Origin: Flavobacteriales bacterium
GTDB lineage: Bacteria; Bacteroidota; Bacteroidia; Flavobacteriales_G; Salibacteraceae
Reading direction: 5' to 3'
Assembly: GCA_018660685.1 (NCBI GenBank)
Contig: JABJJW010000011.1
Location: forward strand, 124,001 to 188,000
Length of the DNA stretch: 64,000 nt
Position numbers and translations under genes: made by a program. Under the pieces are notes generated by a model. The model ran no database searches. It was not told where the DNA came from and was given only the letters and a program-made list of their open reading frames with translations. Of the stretch, positions 1 to 7,452 are shown piece after piece (the first letter of the stretch is position 1; every line of letters starts with the position of its first letter).

Positions 1-849
1 TCTCTTTGATTCAATAGGTTGTCCACCTTTGACGAATTGATCCATCCGTTCTACCAAATCATCTTGGATTTGAACCATCGAACTGCGCATCCGCTCTTTC
101 GTAGTCACAAAGATGTTCGCTGGGAAAATTCTAATTTCTTCTAATTCTTCAATGACCTTATGGTTAAATGGGTCAATGGATTCAATCAGTTCGATTTCTT
201 CACCAAAAAAGTGGAAGCGGAATGCGTGATCAGCATAAGCAAGAAACACATCTACCGTGTCACCTTTTACCCTAAAGTTCCCGCGCTTAAAATCTCCTGT
301 TGTTCTTGAGTATAGGGATTCGACAAGCCTGTGAAGGAATTTATTTCGTCCGAACATTTCACCTCTCTTGGCTTGAATTATGTTTTCATGGAAGTCACTT
401 GGATTTCCCATACCATAAATGCAAGAGACAGAACTCACTACAATTACATCTTTTCGACCGCTCAACAGGGCAGAGGTGGTGCTGAGTCGGAGTTTTTCAA
501 TTTCAGCGTTGATGCTAAGATCTTTCTCTATGTAGAGATCTGAAGTCGGTACATATGCCTCTGGCTGATAGTAGTCATAGTAACTCACGAAATACTCTAC
601 ACGATTCTCTGGAAAGAACTGCTTGAATTCTCCATAGAGTTGCGCTGCCAGTGTTTTGTTATGGCTTAGTATGAGTGTCGGTCTTTGGGTCTCATTAATG
701 ATGTTGGCCATGGTAAAAGTCTTACCAGAGCCAGTAACCCCCAAGAGCGTTTGGTGCTGTATGCCATCATTAATTCCCGAGACGAGTTGTGCAATTGCAC
801 CCGGTTGATCTCCTGTTGGCGAGAAATCTGAGTTAAGTTTAAATTCCAA
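1..849 (-). CDS. uvrB: UvrABC excinuclease subunit B, N-terminal part (cut by window edge)
   Basis: UvrB is the helicase-like subunit that verifies DNA damage after loading by UvrA in nucleotide excision repair. The visible 283 codons give the canonical N-terminus MEFKLNSDFSPTGDQP, a Walker A motif GVTGSGKT (residues 37-44), the LSHNKTLAAQL segment and the DNA-wedging hairpin region YYDYYQPEAYVP. The gene continues beyond position 1, so its C-terminal helicase and UvrC-binding parts are not seen. The start must be TTG (849-847): an in-frame TAA lies directly before it and no ATG is near. A good Bacteroidota promoter lies 25 bp upstream. uvrA sits about 1 kb away on the same strand but is separated by two plus-strand genes, so the two are not one operon. 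Confidence 0.97.
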   Translation of the reverse strand, partial: MEFKLNSDFSPTGDQPGAIAQLVSGINDGIQHQTLLGVTGSGKTFTMANIINETQRPTLILSHNKTLAAQLYGEFKQFFPENRVEYFVSYYDYYQPEAYVPTSDLYIEKDLSINAEIEKLRLSTTSALLSGRKDVIVVSSVSCIYGMGNPSDFHENIIQAKRGEMFGRNKFLHRLVESLYSRTTGDFKRGNFRVKGDTVDVFLAYADHAFRFHFFGEEIELIESIDPFNHKVIEELEEIRIFPANIFVTTKERMRSSMVQIQDDLVERMDQFVKGGQPIESKR

Positions 850-873
850 TTAGTCCGTGGCGTTCGTGAGCGG

Positions 874-904
874 CAAACATACGTGTGAGGTTATTCCTTC
901 GCAA
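874..904 (-). promoter_or_regulatory. Promoter of uvrB, Bacteroidota type
   Basis: Read on the minus strand, TTG (904-902) is followed after 20 bp by TATGTTTG (881-874). This matches the Bacteroidota primary-sigma consensus (-33 TTG, -7 TAnnTTTG). Transcription would begin near 868, giving a leader of about 20 nt before the TTG start of uvrB. Of the promoter candidates in the window this one has the best -33/-7 pair. Confidence 0.6.
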
Positions 905-934
905 CCACAATAGAGAAAAGACCATTTTTGTACT

Positions 935-1096
935 ATGTTTTTGAAGAGACTTTTAACCTACTTAAATCCACTGACCATATTTCGCAAGAGTGATCACGAT
1001 TTTAGTTTGAAGGCAATGCACAGTGTGAATCGCATTTCTATCTTTTTATTTCTCTTTTGCCTTATCGTTATGCTAATCCGCTGGCTAGAGCGATAA
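935..1096 (+). CDS. Small membrane protein, DUF6728-like (53 aa)
   Basis: A 53-residue ORF starting MFLKRLLTYLNPLTIF. It has a basic amphipathic N-terminal half, a KAMHSVNRISI segment, and one transmembrane helix (FLFLFCLIVMLIRW, about residues 38-50) at the C-terminus. The length, the 'K-M-H-x-(I/V)-N-(K/R)-I-S-I' core followed by a single helix, and the Bacteroidota context fit the small uncharacterised DUF6728 family; I assign it from memory of the family pattern, so the name is tentative. It lies 35 bp upstream of the beta-barrel gene on the same strand and is probably co-transcribed. No function is known. Confidence 0.6.
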   Translation: MFLKRLLTYLNPLTIFRKSDHDFSLKAMHSVNRISIFLFLFCLIVMLIRWLER

Positions 1097-1131
1097 TCTG
1101 CTTCAAGCGCTTCCAATATCTTCGTGGAGGC

Positions 1132-1899
1132 ATGAGAATTCTCAGACTCATTGGTTTGCTTCTTTTGATTTTGACTGGATGGCAGTTGAAAGCACAAGAC
1201 TTCTCCCTTCCCAAAGGTGAAGGACAACCTGCAAGCCCTGAAATTCACGACTTCGGATTTTTTGGTGCAGGAGCTGGGATTGCTTTTCCGCTGGGGTCAT
1301 TTGGCTCCAAGGATTACTTGAACAATGGCGCAGGTTATGCAGATGAAGGCTACTTCATCAACTTCATCAATTTTCATCATCGCCTTTCGAAACACTATGG
1401 CATCGGAGTAAACTGGACACGCTCCGCCTTTAACCTCGATGAAGATCAATACATATCGCCTTACGATGACTTTTACCAAGAATTGACCTTTTTAGGAATC
1501 AATGATGATCCATGGGTCTTGCACAGCGTAATGGTCAATGGTGTCGTTACGATTCCTCATTCATTTTTGGACCTAGATGTGAGGATTGCACTAGGGCTTG
1601 GTCATGCGGTTCGTCCAAAGCTTACGATCACCGCCTTTGAAACAAGTACTGGGTATTTAGCCATTGATTGGGTTCAGGAACAAAGTGTGATGAACGACTT
1701 TGCCTGGGGATTTGGAACTGACGCACGTTTTCATGTTCTGAAGGATTTGGATTTCTTCATCACCCTGGATTATCTGCGGTTCCACACTACGTTCAACGTG
1801 CAAAATGTTTACAATTTCAGCTCGATTGAGCAAGAGAAGATGAAGCAGACAATAGAGATGATCCAGCTCGGAGTTGGCTTTGGTTACCGCCTTAACTAG
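1132..1899 (+). CDS. Exported outer-membrane beta-barrel-like protein
   Basis: The start at ATG 1132 gives a 255-residue protein with a classical signal peptide (MRILRLIGLLLLILTGWQLKAQ). An upstream in-frame start at 1057 would add 25 non-signal-like residues and overlap the preceding gene. The mature part alternates hydrophobic and polar residues and is rich in Gly and aromatics (FGFFGAGAGIAFPLGSFG; final VGFGYRLN), as in small outer-membrane beta-barrels of the OmpA/porin-like superfamily; a specific family is not recognisable. The 3' end overlaps the 3' end of uvrA by 8 bp (convergent), so no terminator separates them. Confidence 0.75.
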   Translation: MRILRLIGLLLLILTGWQLKAQDFSLPKGEGQPASPEIHDFGFFGAGAGIAFPLGSFGSKDYLNNGAGYADEGYFINFINFHHRLSKHYGIGVNWTRSAFNLDEDQYISPYDDFYQELTFLGINDDPWVLHSVMVNGVVTIPHSFLDLDVRIALGLGHAVRPKLTITAFETSTGYLAIDWVQEQSVMNDFAWGFGTDARFHVLKDLDFFITLDYLRFHTTFNVQNVYNFSSIEQEKMKQTIEMIQLGVGFGYRLN

Positions 1900-4810
1900 A
1901 TGGTGTATGGGCGATTGTCCATTCCAGTTCTTTCTTCAAGAATTGACCGGTATGGCTTTCTTTCACTTTAGCGACTTGTTCTGGAGTTCCTGTTGCGATG
2001 ACCTGCCCGCCATTTTTCCCGCCTTCAGGACCAATATCGATGACATGATCAGCGACTTTAATGATGTCCATGTTGTGTTCAATGATCAGCACCGTGTTTC
2101 CTTGGTCTACCAATCTGTTTAGGACATCGAGAAGAAGCCTAATATCCTCGAAGTGTAGCCCCGTCGTTGGCTCATCCAAAATGTAGAAGGTTTGTCCGGT
2201 ACTCTTTCTAGCAAGCTCAGACGCGAGCTTAACGCGCTGGGCTTCTCCTCCGGAGAGGGTAGTGGAGCTTTGTCCTAGTCGGACGTATCCAAGTCCAACT
2301 TCCTGAAGCGTTTTGATGCGTTTGAATATGTGTGGAATATGTTCAAAGAATTCAACCGCCTGATTAACCGTCATGTCCAGGACATCACTGATGGACTTAG
2401 CCTTATATCGAATATCTAAGGTTTCTCGGTTGTATCGTCTTCCACCACAGGTTTCACATTCCACGTAAACATCCGGGAGGAAGTTCATTTCAATGGTTTT
2501 CACACCTGCTCCTTGGCAAGTCTCGCACCGTCCGCCTTTCACGTTGAACGAAAACCTTCCTGGCTTGTAGCCTCGAATTTTTGCTTCTGGAATCTCGGTA
2601 AAGAGTTGACGGATGTCGGTAAAAATATTGGTGTATGTCGCGGGGTTGGACCTAGGTGTTCTACCAATTGGGGACTGGTCAATTTCGATGACCTTATCGA
2701 CATGTTTCAGTCCTTTGACCGCTTCATACGGAAGCGGACGTTTTGCAGAACCATTGAAGTGCTGAGTTAGGATCGGGTATATCGTTCCATTGATTAGGCT
2801 TGATTTTCCACTACCCGATACGCCTGTGACGCAAATGAATTTTCCGAGTGGGAATTTAACCTGAACTTCTTTGAGATTATGACCGCTTGCGCCAATTAGC
2901 TCGATGTGTTTTCCTGTGCTCTTACGTCGCTTCGAAGGAAGAGTAATTTCCTTGTCGCCAATCAAATAGTCAGAAGTCAAGGAGTGAGCTTCCATGAATG
3001 CCTTTGGAGATCCTTGGGCCACGATTTCACCGCCATGGATTCCTGCGCCCGGCCCGATGTCAATGATGTGGTCTGCTTCGAGCATCATGTCCTTATCATG
3101 CTCTACTACAATCACACTATTTCCAATGTCTCTCAGGTCCTTGAGAGCAGTAATTAGCCTGTGGTTGTCGCGCTGATGAAGTCCAATACTTGGTTCGTCG
3201 AGAATGTAAAGAACACCAACCAGTTGAGACCCTATTTGCGTCGCCAACCTGATTCGCTGTGCTTCACCGCCGCTCAGCGTTTTAGCCGATCTGTTTAAGG
3301 TCAAATACTCGATTCCGACGTCAAGCAGAAACTGAATTCGGCTTCTTATTTCCTTCAACACGTCTTCGGCAATTCGATTCTGCTTTTCGTTCAAGCGAGA
3401 TTCAAGATTCTCAAACCAAGAACCCAATGCGTTGATCTCCATTTCTGCCAATTCAGAAATGTTCTTCTTGTCAATTTTAAAGTAGAGCGACTCCTTCTTT
3501 AATCTAGTTCCGAGGCAAGTTGAACACTCAACCTTATTCATGAAGGCTGAGGCCCATCGCTGATAATTAGTCGAACCGCTGTCCTCAAACTGTTCCATTA
3601 AAATATTCGCAACGCCATCAAACTTGATGTTGTACGATTTGGTGAGACCTAAGCTTTCACTCTTGACTTCTAAATGCTCATTCGTCCCGTAGAGAATAAC
3701 ATCGATGACATCGTCTGAAATTTCGGAGAGGGGAGAAGTAAGCTTGAAATTGTATTTCTCTCCAAGTAATTCTATCTGCTGGAATATCCAGTTACGCTTG
3801 TAATCTCCTAGCGGAGCGAGCCCACCGCGTTTGATCGACTTCGATGGATCTGGGATGATTTTCTTAACATCAATTTCACGCACTTCGCCCAGACCATTGC
3901 ACTTCGGGCATGCACCATAAGGGGAGTTGAAAGAAAACAAATTTGGAGCTGGCTCGTCGTAAGAGATACCGCTCGTAGGACACATCAATGACCGACTGTA
4001 GTAGCGGACTTTATCGTCCTCGTCGAGAAGCATCAACTGGCCTTTTCCTTCTTTCAGTGCAGTGAGAACCGATTGTTTTAATCTCTTTAGTTTGGTATTG
4101 TCGGCGGTCAAGCGATCCACAACCAGTTCAATGTCGTGAACCTTGTAACGATCCACCTGCATGCGGTGCTTAATTTTCTCAAGTGAACCGTCAACACGAA
4201 CTCGTAGAAAGCCTTTTCTGGCTACTTGTTCAAACAACTCGCGATAGTGACCTTTCCTTCCTTTTACCAATGGAGATAGAAGCGTAAGCTCTTTTCCAAG
4301 GTACTCTTCATGGATCAAGTCAACAATCTGCTGATCAGTATACCTGACCATCTTTTCATCGGTGACGTAGCTGAATGCCTCGGAACCTCTAGCAAAAAGG
4401 AGTCTGAGGAAGTCGTAAATCTCCGTGATAGTGCCGACTGTACTTCGTGGATTTTTATTGACAGTTTTTTGTTCGATTGAGATTACCGGGCTAAGACCAT
4501 TGATCTTGTCCACATCTGGCCGTTCTAAGCCACCAATGAATTGACGTGCATAAGAATTGAATGTTTCGATGTAACGACGTTGTCCTTCGGAATAAATGGT
4601 ATCAAATGCCAAGGATGATTTTCCAGAACCACTGAGGCCTGTAATCACAACAAGTTCATTACGAGGAATCTCAACATCAATGTTCTTGAGATTGTGCTCG
4701 CGAGCTCCGAGAATTTCAATTATTTCTTGGTTAATTACCGCTATTGACCTCTTGTTCTTCGTCACCCTCTGTTTTCTGGCGTGCAAAGCTAGCAACTTGC
4801 TCCTTGTCAT
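1892..4810 (-). CDS. uvrA: UvrABC excinuclease subunit A
   Basis: UvrA is the dimeric ABC ATPase that finds helix-distorting lesions and loads UvrB. It has two ATPase modules: Walker [10 protein letters not shown] and GVSGSGKSS, and signatures [11 protein letters not shown] and [11 protein letters not shown]. The C-terminal zinc finger CETC...CETC is complete. The insertion-domain finger reads CPTSG...CPKC and lacks one Cys of the classical CxxC, which I believe is usual in this phylum. The start is uncertain. ATG 4810 overlaps the upstream transglycosylase by 80 bp; GTG 4765 is an alternative; the canonical homologous start ([10 protein letters not shown]) would be an ATT at 4735 overlapping the upstream TAA. 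It is translationally coupled to the lytic transglycosylase gene. Confidence 0.97.
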   Translation of the reverse strand: MTRSKLLALHARKQRVTKNKRSIAVINQEIIEILGAREHNLKNIDVEIPRNELVVITGLSGSGKSSLAFDTIYSEGQRRYIETFNSYARQFIGGLERPDVDKINGLSPVISIEQKTVNKNPRSTVGTITEIYDFLRLLFARGSEAFSYVTDEKMVRYTDQQIVDLIHEEYLGKELTLLSPLVKGRKGHYRELFEQVARKGFLRVRVDGSLEKIKHRMQVDRYKVHDIELVVDRLTADNTKLKRLKQSVLTALKEGKGQLMLLDEDDKVRYYSRSLMCPTSGISYDEPAPNLFSFNSPYGACPKCNGLGEVREIDVKKIIPDPSKSIKRGGLAPLGDYKRNWIFQQIELLGEKYNFKLTSPLSEISDDVIDVILYGTNEHLEVKSESLGLTKSYNIKFDGVANILMEQFEDSGSTNYQRWASAFMNKVECSTCLGTRLKKESLYFKIDKKNISELAEMEINALGSWFENLESRLNEKQNRIAEDVLKEIRSRIQFLLDVGIEYLTLNRSAKTLSGGEAQRIRLATQIGSQLVGVLYILDEPSIGLHQRDNHRLITALKDLRDIGNSVIVVEHDKDMMLEADHIIDIGPGAGIHGGEIVAQGSPKAFMEAHSLTSDYLIGDKEITLPSKRRKSTGKHIELIGASGHNLKEVQVKFPLGKFICVTGVSGSGKSSLINGTIYPILTQHFNGSAKRPLPYEAVKGLKHVDKVIEIDQSPIGRTPRSNPATYTNIFTDIRQLFTEIPEAKIRGYKPGRFSFNVKGGRCETCQGAGVKTIEMNFLPDVYVECETCGGRRYNRETLDIRYKAKSISDVLDMTVNQAVEFFEHIPHIFKRIKTLQEVGLGYVRLGQSSTTLSGGEAQRVKLASELARKSTGQTFYILDEPTTGLHFEDIRLLLDVLNRLVDQGNTVLIIEHNMDIIKVADHVIDIGPEGGKNGGQVIATGTPEQVAKVKESHTGQFLKKELEWTIAHTPSS

Positions 4811-5753
4811 GGACCAATTGTAACGAAAGAGGTTTATTAGGAATCTTGATGATGTATGTCTTTCCAGTTGGGTTGGAAAGACGGTTGTCGCGCAGCCAAG
4901 GATTCAGGTATTTAAGAGCCTTATAATTCACTCCATTTTCAAAGGCAAAAGCAGCAATATCATCAATGGATGATGTGATCTTTAATTCGTCAAAATAGAG
5001 TGGGTGATACAAATCTTGTTCACGAAAGTTGAACCCAAATTCCTGCGGGGAGCTCAATATTGTTTTTGCGGCAAGAATTCTGAAGATGTACCTCGAAGTT
5101 TCTTCGTTGAGGACCAAGTCGTAATAGTTCGTAGCTTTCTGACGTTTGAGCTGCTTCGAAAATCCAGCCATTCCCATGTTATAAGAGGCTGCTGCCATGG
5201 TCCATGTACCGAACCTTTCTTTCGCCTCACGCAGGTAGGCACAAGCCACTTTTGTCGATTTCTCGATGTGATATCGTTCGTCAACCTGACCACCAACTTC
5301 CATCCCACGCTCTCTAGCAGCATCCTTCATCAATTGCCAAAAACCCGTAGCGCCAGCTGGCGACACAATGTTTGTGAGCCCGCTCTCCATGAGGGCGAGG
5401 TACTTAAAGTCTTGCGGCACCCCTTCTTCAGCTAGAATCTTCTCAATGGTCGGAAACCATCGATTGCTCCGCTTGATAAGCAGCAATGTTTGAGACTGCC
5501 AATATGTATTGACCAGCAATTCGCGATCAAATTTTTCCTGGACGTCTATCAATGAAAGCGGAACATCTTCTCCTGCAAAATCCATCTCAGTTGGTGTGCT
5601 CAGCGCGAATATCTTGTAGTAGTCCTGAAACCGCTCTTGCAATTGGGCTTCTTCCTTAGTTTCTTCCGTTGAACCGGTGAATAGGTTCAACATCAACGCC
5701 GCGGTCAGAACAGTAGCAGAGAATAAGGCGAGGGGTTTCCAGTATTTTGTCAT
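4731..5753 (-). CDS. Membrane-anchored lytic murein transglycosylase (MltD/SLT-like)
   Basis: This enzyme cleaves the MurNAc-GlcNAc bond of peptidoglycan with 1,6-anhydro ring formation. The 340-residue product has an N-terminal membrane anchor (residues 8-24) and then an SLT domain. The catalytic Glu is E123 in ALMESGL, followed by the typical [11 protein letters not shown] and [12 protein letters not shown] motifs. The C-terminal part (from about 230) is a short extension ending in a charged tail, with no clear LysM. Its ATG overlaps the stop of the upstream phosphosugar transferase gene as ATGA, and its own end overlaps the uvrA reading frame, so transferase, transglycosylase and uvrA probably form one operon. 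Confidence 0.9.
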   Translation of the reverse strand: MTKYWKPLALFSATVLTAALMLNLFTGSTEETKEEAQLQERFQDYYKIFALSTPTEMDFAGEDVPLSLIDVQEKFDRELLVNTYWQSQTLLLIKRSNRWFPTIEKILAEEGVPQDFKYLALMESGLTNIVSPAGATGFWQLMKDAARERGMEVGGQVDERYHIEKSTKVACAYLREAKERFGTWTMAAASYNMGMAGFSKQLKRQKATNYYDLVLNEETSRYIFRILAAKTILSSPQEFGFNFREQDLYHPLYFDELKITSSIDDIAAFAFENGVNYKALKYLNPWLRDNRLSNPTGKTYIIKIPNKPLSLQLVHDKEQVASFARQKTEGDEEQEVNSGN

Positions 5754-6841
5754 GTAGTTGGTGTGCTTTTTAAGTGGAAAACTGATTTCGCCTTTGGCCA
5801 GACAGTCGTCCCGTATAATAGAACGAGAATTAGGAACGAATAGATGCCTAAAAAGATGAAATAGGATGAGCGTTGTTCGGGCTGTAAAAGTGAAATGAAC
5901 ACAATAAACGCGGAGGATATAGCGGAAATTAGGGCAATTACAATCGCGACCTTTGAATCACTGAGACCGGCGTAGGACAGGTGGTGTGTCGTGTGATCTT
6001 TACCACCTACAAAAGGACTTTGTCCTCGTTTGATTCGATTGATAGTGACAGTCATAGAATCAGCTATCGGAACGATGAAGGCTGTTGCAACGATGACCAT
6101 TTTAGACCACCAAGTATGTTCAATGATGATGTTCTCATTGTTCCAGAAAAACAAGACACCGATGGAGGCCAATAGAGCTCCGAGCATTTGACTACCTGTA
6201 TCACCCATGAATATTCTCGATGGATGCCAATTGAAAATCAAGAATCCTACAAGTGCAGCTACCGTCCCCCCGCAGATGCAGGTATAAAAAAGGTTCTCAG
6301 GAGCGAGAGGTGCAGTACACGCAGCGGTCAGGATGAATACCGAAACAGTGGCCGTAATTCCATCCATATTGTCCAACATGTTGATGCTATTCATGACGGC
6401 CACAGTCCAAAAGACGGTGAGTAACGCGTCCGCCCAAACGAGTTCGAAAAACTCTATTTGAATTCCGAAAAAGAGCAAGACCATTCCACACATGATTTGT
6501 GCGCCTAATTTGAGCCATGGAATCGTATTAAATGCGTCGTCCGCTAGTCCGGCAAAGAAGCCTAGTGTCACGACAATAAGCACGCCTTGATGTACAGATT
6601 CGTCAATGGAAGACAACTCGGGGTTATTGTAAAACAAGCAGACTAGGTAGGAGACCAGAAAGATGATGTAAAATGATATTCCACCAATGGCTGGCTTGTA
6701 AGAATGACTCCACCTTTCAGACTCTGTAGGAGTCAAATTTTTCATTCCTAGGGTGCGAGTCCAGATTAAGAACAAATAATTTGACAGAGCGCTGACAACG
6801 GTCAAGATCAGAAAGAGGATGACGAGATTTTGGAGTGTCAT
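5750..6841 (-). CDS. WecA/MraY-type undecaprenyl-phosphate sugar-1-phosphate transferase
   Basis: This is a polytopic enzyme that transfers a HexNAc-1-phosphate from a UDP-sugar to undecaprenyl phosphate, the first step of many surface-glycan pathways. The 363-residue product has about ten membrane helices. Family landmarks are GLADDAFNTIPW (Mg2+-binding Asp pair), MNSINMLDNMDG, FMGDTGS and the C-terminal HHLS motif (HTTHHLSYAGLSDSK). The start ATG 6841 is chosen over a TTG three codons upstream. It heads the block downstream of rfbC and is coupled by ATGA to the transglycosylase. With the monotopic transferase at 30353, the window encodes two different initiating-type transferases. Confidence 0.9.
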   Translation of the reverse strand: MTLQNLVILFLILTVVSALSNYLFLIWTRTLGMKNLTPTESERWSHSYKPAIGGISFYIIFLVSYLVCLFYNNPELSSIDESVHQGVLIVVTLGFFAGLADDAFNTIPWLKLGAQIMCGMVLLFFGIQIEFFELVWADALLTVFWTVAVMNSINMLDNMDGITATVSVFILTAACTAPLAPENLFYTCICGGTVAALVGFLIFNWHPSRIFMGDTGSQMLGALLASIGVLFFWNNENIIIEHTWWSKMVIVATAFIVPIADSMTVTINRIKRGQSPFVGGKDHTTHHLSYAGLSDSKVAIVIALISAISSAFIVFISLLQPEQRSSYFIFLGIYSFLILVLLYGTTVWPKAKSVFHLKSTPTT

Positions 6842-6875
6842 GAATGCCAAAATTAGGGAAGGCTAAAAGGGATTG

Positions 6876-6894
6876 AATCCTTCCCAGAAGGATT
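6876..6894 (-). terminator. Short perfect hairpin between rfbC and the WecA-like gene
   Basis: AATCCTTC (6876-6883) and GAAGGATT (6887-6894) form a perfect 8-bp stem with a 3-nt loop in the 68-bp gap. On the minus strand the stem is followed only by CAATCCCTTTT, so it is at best a weak terminator or attenuator. A TAATTTTG box (6855-6848) lies just before the ATG of the next gene. Confidence 0.3.
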
Positions 6895-6909
6895 TGTGAA
6901 CAATCGAGG

Positions 6910-7452
6910 CTAAAAAGGAGACACAAACTCAGCGAGCGGCGGATGGGTCTGATCTTTGTCCGAGACAATAGGGTTGTCGATTGGCCAATTAATTTGAAGT
7001 TCAGGATCGTTCCAAGAAACACCCATTTCTGAATCTCGGTTGTAATAGTTAGAGCATTTGTACTGAACGATGGTTTCATCTTCAAGACAGCAAAAACCAT
7101 GAGCGAATCCTTGAGGTATAAAGAACAAGAGGTTGTTTGATCCGCTTAACTCAATTCCATATGAGTGGCCAAAGGTGTTCGAGTCTTTTCTAACATCGAC
7201 AACGACGTCATAAATTGAACCTCTTACCACCCTGAGTAGCTTGTCTTGACCAAATGGCGGTGCTTGGAGATGCAAGCCTCGAACAGTGCCCTTGTTGCTC
7301 AGGGACTCGTTATCCTGGACAAATTCCAAGTCAAAGCCTCTATCTGTGAGAATTGATTTTCGAAAGCTCTCGAAAAAGTAACCGCGATCGTCTTTGATGA
7401 CCTTCGGCTCGATGATTACTAATCCCTTAAGCGGAGTCTCCTTTATCGTCAT
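6910..7452 (-). CDS. rfbC: dTDP-4-dehydrorhamnose 3,5-epimerase (RmlC)
   Basis: RmlC epimerises dTDP-4-keto-6-deoxy-glucose at C3 and C5 on the way to dTDP-L-rhamnose. The 180-residue protein is full length and carries the catalytic-base histidine in TVRGLHLQ (H61), the VVVDVRKDS strand and the PQGFAHGF cupin motif. rfbA, rfbB and rfbD are not in the window, so rhamnose supply needs genes elsewhere or the enzyme works on a related dTDP-sugar. The start overlaps the 3' end of the tyrosine-kinase gene by 26 bp, showing co-translation within the polysaccharide block. Confidence 0.95.
   Translation of the reverse strand: MTIKETPLKGLVIIEPKVIKDDRGYFFESFRKSILTDRGFDLEFVQDNESLSNKGTVRGLHLQAPPFGQDKLLRVVRGSIYDVVVDVRKDSNTFGHSYGIELSGSNNLLFFIPQGFAHGFCCLEDETIVQYKCSNYYNRDSEMGVSWNDPELQINWPIDNPIVSDKDQTHPPLAEFVSPF

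Noticed and set aside
1057-1131. N-terminal extension of the beta-barrel protein
   Set aside because: It overlaps the DUF6728-like gene and would destroy the clear signal peptide starting at 1132.
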